Below the pieces are notes generated by a model. That model was not told the origin of the DNA. It ran no database searches and saw only the letters and a program-made list of their open reading frames with translations. A stretch of 64,000 nucleotides of DNA from Alkalihalobacterium alkalinitrilicum (lineage in GTDB: Bacteria; Bacillota; Bacilli; Bacillales; Bacillaceae_F), in the NCBI RefSeq assembly GCF_002019605.1, contig NZ_KV917368.1:3519698-3583697 (forward strand). The letters are read 5' to 3'. The position numbers and the translations under genes are program-made. Below, piece by piece: positions 59,355 through 64,000 of this stretch; position 1 is the first letter of the stretch, and each line of letters opens with the position of its first letter.

Positions 59355-60401
59355 TTATTTTTCTACTTTTTCAATAACACGTTTTGCAATTTCAGTATAA
59401 ATTTTTCCAATCGGATGATTATCATCATAAATTGAAGGTGCAAAATCATCTTTATTAATTTCTGGCTGACCTAGTGGAATTTGCCCTATGACCTTCGTCT
59501 TCAATTCTTCAGCAAGACGCTCTCCACCACCGCGACCAAATACGTACTCTTTTTCTCCTGTTACTTTGCTTTCGAAATAAGACATATTTTCAACTACTCC
59601 AATGATCTCATGATTCGTTTTAATCGCCATTGCGCCCGCACGTGCAGCAACAAATGCTGCAGTTGCATGTGGCGTAGTTACAATAATTTCCTTAGACGTC
59701 GGAAGCATTGTATGAACATCTAGCGCTACATCTCCAGTACCAGGAGGTAAATCTAAAATTAAATAATCGAGCTCCCCCCACTCTACTTCACTAAAAAAGT
59801 TGTTAAGCATTTTCCCTAACATCGGCCCTCTCCAAATAACAGGTGCATTATCTTCGACGAAAAATCCCATTGAAATTACTTTTACGCCAAAACGTTCTAC
59901 AGGATAAATGCGCTCAGCGATAACCTTTGGACGTTCTTCTACACCCATCATATCAGGAACACTAAACCCGTATATGTCAGCATCTATAATTCCTACTTTT
60001 TTACCTAATCGAGCGAGTGTTGTTGCCAGGTTTACAGATACTGTTGACTTTCCAACACCACCTTTACCACTTGTCACTGCAATAAACGTTGTATCTTGAG
60101 ATGTAAGTAATGATGGAGCTTGCTTCTGTTGAACTCCACCTCGCTGTTGCAATTCTGGTTCTGTTAGATTTTCAAAACGCAGTCCAACGGATTCAGCTCC
60201 AGCTTCTTTAAGTGTATTGACCATCTGTTGTTGTAATTGCATTTGTTCAGCTGTTCCTGTTTTTGCAATAGCTACTTTTAAACTTACATGATTATCATTT
60301 ATTTTGATTTCTCTAATAGCATCAACTTCAACAATGGACTTATCTAAAAATGGATCCATCACTGTTTTTAATGCGCCTATTACTTTTTCTTCTGATAACA
60401 A
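59355..60401 (-). CDS. salA: SalA/ApbC (Mrp) P-loop ATPase
   Basis: Mrp/NBP35-family ATPase; the family carries Fe-S clusters, and in B. subtilis SalA also represses scoC. The 348-aa product has an N-terminal MIP18-like domain (residues 1-90) and the deviant Walker A SGKGGVGKSTVSVNLA, DADIYGFSVPDMMG and DLPPGTGDVALDVH. The CxxC of canonical ApbC is absent. The TTG at 60401 fits the ribosome site (AAGGGTGG) and the B. subtilis N-terminus better than the GTG at 60413. Confidence 0.94.
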   Translation of the reverse strand: MLSEEKVIGALKTVMDPFLDKSIVEVDAIREIKINDNHVSLKVAIAKTGTAEQMQLQQQMVNTLKEAGAESVGLRFENLTEPELQQRGGVQQKQAPSLLTSQDTTFIAVTSGKGGVGKSTVSVNLATTLARLGKKVGIIDADIYGFSVPDMMGVEERPKVIAERIYPVERFGVKVISMGFFVEDNAPVIWRGPMLGKMLNNFFSEVEWGELDYLILDLPPGTGDVALDVHTMLPTSKEIIVTTPHATAAFVAARAGAMAIKTNHEIIGVVENMSYFESKVTGEKEYVFGRGGGERLAEELKTKVIGQIPLGQPEINKDDFAPSIYDDNHPIGKIYTEIAKRVIEKVEK

Positions 60402-60482
60402 CGAGCACACCACCCTTTTTATGTAGATATAATTAGTATAGCATAACTCGTTTAAGGAATACGTTGATTTCGCTTACATGAG

Positions 60483-61199
60483 TTATGAAGCGGGAACTGG
60501 TTCTTCTGAATAATAACGGAGAATTCCTTGATAAATAGATGCAGCCACTTTTTGTTGATACTTTTCGGTTTCAAGTAATTCGGCTTCTTCTGGATTGGAT
60601 AAAAATCCAACTTCGACGAGAACACCTGGGGTTACTGCTTGTTTTATTAAATAAACATTACCAATCGGTTTGGCCACTCGGTGAGTATTTTCTAAATTTC
60701 GACGAATTTCATCTTGAACAAACTTAGCAATGTACTCATTTTCTTCTATTGTCCGGTTGTAAAAGGTTTGTGCCCCTTTCCACTTCGGTGAAGGAATAGC
60801 GTTAAGGTGAATACTAACAAACATATCTCCATCTGAACCATTGATTAACTCGACTCTTCGCTTTAAGTCTTGTACTTTACGCTGGCGTATTTTTTTTATA
60901 TCACTATCGGCTAAATCTCTGTCTTCTTCTCGAGTCATAAGAACTAGCGCTCCTGCTTCTTGTAAATAATCGCGAAGCTCTAATGAAATGTCTAACGTTA
61001 CATCTTTTTCAAGTAATCCGTCTTTGGATACTGCTCCACCGTCTGGACCTCCATGACCTGGATCAAGTATAATTACTTTTCCTGACAAGGGGAGTTGCCA
61101 CGTTGACCAAGAGTCATCGCTAATAAATTGGTATTGCACAATAAATAATAGTCCAACAACCGCAAGAGCGAAGCCGCCCCCTTTAATCCACTTTTTCAT
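60483..61199 (-). CDS. cwlD: CwlD, N-acetylmuramoyl-L-alanine amidase
   Basis: Amidase needed to form muramic-delta-lactam in the spore cortex. The 238-aa product has a signal-anchor helix and the amidase_3 domain: zinc motifs DPGHGGPDGGAV, EKDVTLDISLELRDYL, SIHLNAIP and the catalytic Glu in VEVGFLSNPEEA. Location between salA and ybaK is conserved. Confidence 0.96.
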   Translation of the reverse strand: MKKWIKGGGFALAVVGLLFIVQYQFISDDSWSTWQLPLSGKVIILDPGHGGPDGGAVSKDGLLEKDVTLDISLELRDYLQEAGALVLMTREEDRDLADSDIKKIRQRKVQDLKRRVELINGSDGDMFVSIHLNAIPSPKWKGAQTFYNRTIEENEYIAKFVQDEIRRNLENTHRVAKPIGNVYLIKQAVTPGVLVEVGFLSNPEEAELLETEKYQQKVAASIYQGILRYYSEEPVPAS

Positions 61200-61275
61200 T
61201 CCAGTCCCTCCTACGTCCTCTTCTCTTTATTTATATTTGGACAAGGAGGAAATTATGAACAGAAACTTGTCTTTC

Positions 61276-61713
61276 TTAATGAAGACGCATTCGGTACCGT
61301 TTTGTACCTTCCGTGAACCCCTTTTCCCACCACTGTTCTACAAATTGTTCTACTGCTATATATAATGAATCCAACCCGATATCTCGATATGTGTACCAAC
61401 CTTCAAGAATGTAAAATAATTGTGTATAAATATCTTTTAGTTCTTCTTCACAACGAAAGCGAACATCTAGAACCGTCTCTCCATAGTAGCCAAAACGGCT
61501 AAATTCTGCACCAATTAAAAAGGAATCAATCGCTGCATCAATAATAGGATCGACTAAAAACGGCTCATATTGAAAGTGGAAAGGAAACAAATGTTCAAAG
61601 TGTTGCTGAGCATCTTTTCGTAGATCATTTAACGACAATTGTCTCAATACTTTACGTTCAAACTTCCAGCGCTTTTCTCGTTGTTTTTCTGAGAACGTTG
61701 TTATGACTGTCAT
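61276..61713 (-). CDS. ybaK: YbaK-like DUF2521 protein
   Basis: Uncharacterised 145-aa cytoplasmic protein conserved next to cwlD in Bacillus. Mostly helical (LSLNDLRKDAQQHFEHLFPF, DLYTQLFYILEGWYTYRD...) and rich in aromatic residues; function unknown. GAGGAGAGG precedes the ATG. Confidence 0.9.
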   Translation of the reverse strand: MTVITTFSEKQREKRWKFERKVLRQLSLNDLRKDAQQHFEHLFPFHFQYEPFLVDPIIDAAIDSFLIGAEFSRFGYYGETVLDVRFRCEEELKDIYTQLFYILEGWYTYRDIGLDSLYIAVEQFVEQWWEKGFTEGTKRYRMRLH

Positions 61714-61836
61714 AGGGACCTCTCCTCGTACCTTTTTTCATTAGTATCGAGAAAAACAAACAGACTCATGCGATGGAAATACCGTTGAATTTATCCAATA
61801 AGTAAATGAAATGTTAATTAACGAGGGGCGATGTTG

Positions 61837-61942
61837 ATTTTATTGGTCTAATTCTAGATTTATCAGTCTAATTCCAATTTTATTGGTCTACTTGCTCATT
61901 TATTGGTCTAACAGCAAATTTTTTTAGTCAAATTCCCAATTT
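61837..61942. repeat. Five tandem 20-bp repeats
   Basis: The decamer TATTGGTCTA recurs at 61841, 61881 and 61901, with variants TATCAGTCTA at 61861 and TTTTAGTCAA near 61922, so the period is exactly 20 bp. The intervening 10 bases (ATTCTAGATT, ATTCCAATTT, CTTGCTCATT, ACAGCAAATT) are variable but end in ATT. No gene lies here; the block sits in the gap between ybaK and rpsI. Confidence 0.85.
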
Positions 61943-61979
61943 TAAAATCGAACCCTTAAGTGCACATTTCATATACAAA

Positions 61980-62012
61980 AAAGACCCCCAAGCATAAATG
62001 CCTGAGAGCCTT
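61980..62012 (-). terminator. Terminator of rplM-rpsI
   Basis: On the minus strand CAGGCATTTATGCTTG forms a short hairpin followed by GGGGTCTTTTTTG, about 15-45 bases after the rpsI stop. Confidence 0.6.
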
Positions 62013-62026
62013 GAAACGCATGTATA

Positions 62027-62422
62027 TTAACGTTTTGAGAACTGAGGTGCACGACGTGCTGCTTTAAGACCGTATTTCTTACGCTCTTTCATACGTGCAT
62101 CACGAGTTAAGAAACCAGCGCTTTTTAATGACGCACGGTATTCTGGATCTACTTCTAAAAGCGCACGAGAAACTCCGTGACGGATAGCTCCCGCTTGTCC
62201 AGTATAGCCTCCACCAGTAACATTAACAACAACATCATATTGTCCTTCTGTTCCTGTTTCAACTAGTGGTTGTTGAATGATTAACTTTAATACTTCTTTG
62301 TTTCCGAAGTATTCATTGAATTCACGATTATTGATAACGATACGACCGTCGCCTGGCACTAAACGAACACGTGCAACAGAGTGCTTACGGCGACCTGTAC
62401 CATAATATTGTACTTGTGCCAA
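62027..62422 (-). CDS. rpsI: 30S ribosomal protein S9
   Basis: Small-subunit protein contacting the P-site tRNA with its C-terminal tail. The 131-aa product begins [21 protein letters not shown] and ends APQFSKR, the universal C-terminus. It follows rplM by 19 bases, the usual operon. Confidence 0.98.
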   Translation of the reverse strand: MAQVQYYGTGRRKHSVARVRLVPGDGRIVINNREFNEYFGNKEVLKLIIQQPLVETGTEGQYDVVVNVTGGGYTGQAGAIRHGVSRALLEVDPEYRASLKSAGFLTRDARMKERKKYGLKAARRAPQFSKR

Positions 62423-62441
62423 AGTAATACCCTCCCTTTAA

Positions 62442-62879
62442 TTAACCACGAAGTTCAAGAACTTCTGGTTTTTGTGCTTGGTTTTTATGTTCGCTACCAG
62501 CATAAACGTGTAACTTCATACCTTGTTTACGACCAAGAGTGTTCTTTGGAAGCATGCCTTTAATTGCAAGCTCTAACATACGCTCTGGTTTGTTTTGTAG
62601 CATTTCGCCAGCTGTAGTTTGCTTAAGTCCACCTGGGTGATTTGTGTGACGGTAGTAAATTTTGTCTTGTAATTTCTTTCCTGTAAGAACGATTTTTGAT
62701 GCGTTGATAATAATTACGTGATCACCTGTATCTACATTCGGAGTAAAGATTGGTTTATGTTTACCACGAAGAATAGAGGCAACTTCACTAGCAAGACGAC
62801 CTAAAGTTTGGCCTTCTGCATCAACAACATACCATTTACGTTCAACTTCATTTGGCTTTGCCATAAATGTTGTACGCAT
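62442..62879 (-). CDS. rplM: 50S ribosomal protein L13
   Basis: Early-assembly large-subunit protein. The 145-aa product begins [20 protein letters not shown], matching the B. subtilis N-terminus MRTTPMANASTIERKW, and has the core [29 protein letters not shown] and [21 protein letters not shown] precedes the ATG. Confidence 0.98.
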   Translation of the reverse strand: MRTTFMAKPNEVERKWYVVDAEGQTLGRLASEVASILRGKHKPIFTPNVDTGDHVIIINASKIVLTGKKLQDKIYYRHTNHPGGLKQTTAGEMLQNKPERMLELAIKGMLPKNTLGRKQGMKLHVYAGSEHKNQAQKPEVLELRG

Positions 62880-62894
62880 GATTTTCCCTCCTAT

Positions 62895-62998
62895 TTAAAC
62901 ATTCATAAATTTTTTTAATTTCGATTTTATGGTAATTGCATTGTTTTTAGTAACAAGCCTAAACAACCCGGGGCTAGTGGGTTTCATTTAGAAATACC
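62895..62998 (-). promoter_or_regulatory. Candidate L13 autoregulatory leader
   Basis: The ~100-nt leader on the minus strand contains AACCCACTAGCCCCGGGTTG, TTAGGCTTGTTAC and CAATGCAATTACCATA, which resembles from memory the Firmicute L13 leader structure bound by free L13. It lies between the promoter and rplM. Confidence 0.55.
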
Positions 62999-63005
62999 AT
63001 CTAAC

Positions 63006-63034
63006 ATCTTATAATATATATCACATGATGTCAA
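63006..63034 (-). promoter_or_regulatory. Promoter of rplM-rpsI
   Basis: TTGACA-N17-TAAGAT on the minus strand, about 130 bases upstream of rplM; consensus -35 and correct spacing. Confidence 0.65.
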
Positions 63035-63114
63035 TAACTTGTTACACTAGGATGAGTTGTTTTGTTAAATTTATTTTTTTTCTTGTCTTTACAGAGATTC
63101 TTACACCCACATCT

Positions 63115-63855
63115 TCATTTATAATCAACTTCCCATAAATATAAACCATGTCCTGGAGCTGTTTTTCCAGCCATCGCTCGATCTTTAGCTAAGATGATAT
63201 CCTTTATGTCCTTTACATCCCGTTTTCCTGTACCGACTTCTAATAAAGTACCTACAATAATTCGAACCATATTATAGAGAAAACCATTTCCTTGGATACT
63301 AAAAATAATCTCATCCTCTTCTATTAGAATTTCAAGCTGATATATGGTTCTGATTTTATCTTCAACTGGCGAACCTGTTGAACAAAAGGAAGTAAAATCA
63401 TGTGTCCCTATAAGGAAATTAGTCGCTTCCTTCATCACATCAATATTGATTTCATACGGAACGTGGTACGTATAACGCCGACGAAAGACGTCACTAAGTT
63501 TATGATTCAAGACACGGTATCGGTACTCTTTACGAACCGCATGAAATCGTGCATGAAAATCAGGATTTACTCCTTGTACATTACGGATTGTGATATCATC
63601 TGGTAAGTTTGCAGCTAAAGCTTGTCCCCATTTTTCAGTCGGTATGTGAAGAGGCGTATCAAAGTGAATGACTTGGCCAACAGCATGAACAGAAGCATCC
63701 GTCCTACCTGAAGCAAACACTTGAACTGTTTGATTTTTATGAATCGTTTTTAGTGCTTTCTCTAATTCTCCCTGAACTGTTCTCCTTTGGGGTTGAACTT
63801 GATAGCCAGAAAAATCTGTTCCATCATATGAAATGACGCACTTAAACCTTCTCAT
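63115..63855 (-). CDS. truA: tRNA pseudouridine(38-40) synthase TruA
   Basis: Converts U38-40 of many tRNAs to pseudouridine. The 246-aa product has the catalytic Asp in FASGRTDASVHAVGQ, plus SYDGTDFSGYQVQPQ, RVLNHKLSDVFRRRYTYH and QGNGFLYNMVRIIVGTL. GAGGTGG precedes the ATG. It follows ecfT by 13 bases as in B. subtilis. Confidence 0.97.
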   Translation of the reverse strand: MRRFKCVISYDGTDFSGYQVQPQRRTVQGELEKALKTIHKNQTVQVFASGRTDASVHAVGQVIHFDTPLHIPTEKWGQALAANLPDDITIRNVQGVNPDFHARFHAVRKEYRYRVLNHKLSDVFRRRYTYHVPYEINIDVMKEATNFLIGTHDFTSFCSTGSPVEDKIRTIYQLEILIEEDEIIFSIQGNGFLYNMVRIIVGTLLEVGTGKRDVKDIKDIILAKDRAMAGKTAPGHGLYLWEVDYK

Positions 63856-63868
63856 AATTCCACCTCAC

Positions 63869-64000
63869 CTATACCCTTAAAAAGAATAAGCCTACTCCAA
63901 AACTAATAACAACAATGACGATCGTCGTGTCACGAAACGTCCAGCACAGTTGACGTAACTTTGTACGACCATCCCCTCCCCGATAACCTCTGGCCTCCAT
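63869..64000 (-). CDS. ecfT: EcfT energy-coupling-factor transporter transmembrane protein (3' end only)
   Basis: The last 43 codons of a minus-strand gene run off the right edge. MEARGYRGGDGRTKLRQ is the conserved EcfT coupling-helix region and the end is a final hydrophobic helix (TIVIVVISFGVGLFFL). EcfT links the ECF ATPases to vitamin-binding S-subunits. The stop is at 63869-63871. Confidence 0.9.
   Translation of the reverse strand: MEARGYRGGDGRTKLRQLCWTFRDTTIVIVVISFGVGLFFLRV

Noticed and set aside
61837-61942. CRISPR array
   Set aside because: The 20-bp units have only ~10 variable bases and lack repeat-spacer structure.

Overview
The window comes from a low-GC, spore-forming Firmicute of the family Bacillaceae. 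It shows a complete rsbRSTUVW-sigB-rsbX operon, an alpha/beta SASP, sporulation and germination genes (cwlD, gerD, pdaB, kbaA) and gene order matching the Bacillus subtilis ecfT-truA-rplM-rpsI-ybaK-cwlD-salA-gerD-kbaA-pdaB and sigW-rsiW-cdaA-cdaR-glmM-glmS blocks. Very acidic lipoproteins and solute-binding proteins suggest an alkaliphile or haloalkaliphile (Alkalihalobacillus-like); that is an inference.

Layout. Positions 156-11883 (minus strand): tex, the sigma-B stress-response operon, the mazEF (ndoAI-ndoA) toxin-antitoxin pair, alanine racemase, a YdcC-type lipoprotein and acpS. A block of four 53-bp tandem repeats lies between mazF and rsbR. Positions 12-37 kb are a looser accessory region: rhomboid protease, an orphan manganese-type binding protein, a Fur-boxed DUF2325 gene pair next to a Fur-boxed ferric-iron ABC transporter, a collapsed gerA-operon remnant, a CstR-like regulator, mgtE, a frameshifted lipoprotein gene, sigX-rsiX, an IS3 fragment, small stress and membrane proteins, prfC, an oxidoreductase, a beta-propeller protein, a metallo-beta-lactamase-fold protein, YbjQ, DinB and a SASP.

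Positions 37.7-44.9 kb carry glmS with its ribozyme leader, glmM, cdaR, cdaA, rsiW and sigW: amino-sugar synthesis, c-di-AMP synthesis and envelope-stress control. Next come nine tRNA genes plus a tRNA-Gly fragment, a four-gene TRAP transporter/FAD-oxidase cassette, two more tRNAs and a 5S-23S-16S rRNA operon with tandem promoters (all minus strand). The right end (56.5-64 kb) is the conserved pdaB-kbaA-gerD-salA-cwlD-ybaK-rpsI-rplM-truA-ecfT block.

Themes. Three sigma factors (B, W, X) appear with their anti-sigma proteins, each with a matching autoregulatory promoter. Iron control is visible as at least five Fur-box-like sites around 14.9-19.3 kb. The most interesting unexplained signals are a ~185-nt structured element present twice with compensatory changes (34.2 and 57.7 kb), a family of hairpins with a conserved AGGCTGAC-type stem but very different loop lengths, two tandem-repeat blocks (53 bp and exactly 20 bp period), and the Fur-boxed DUF2325 gene pair of unknown function.
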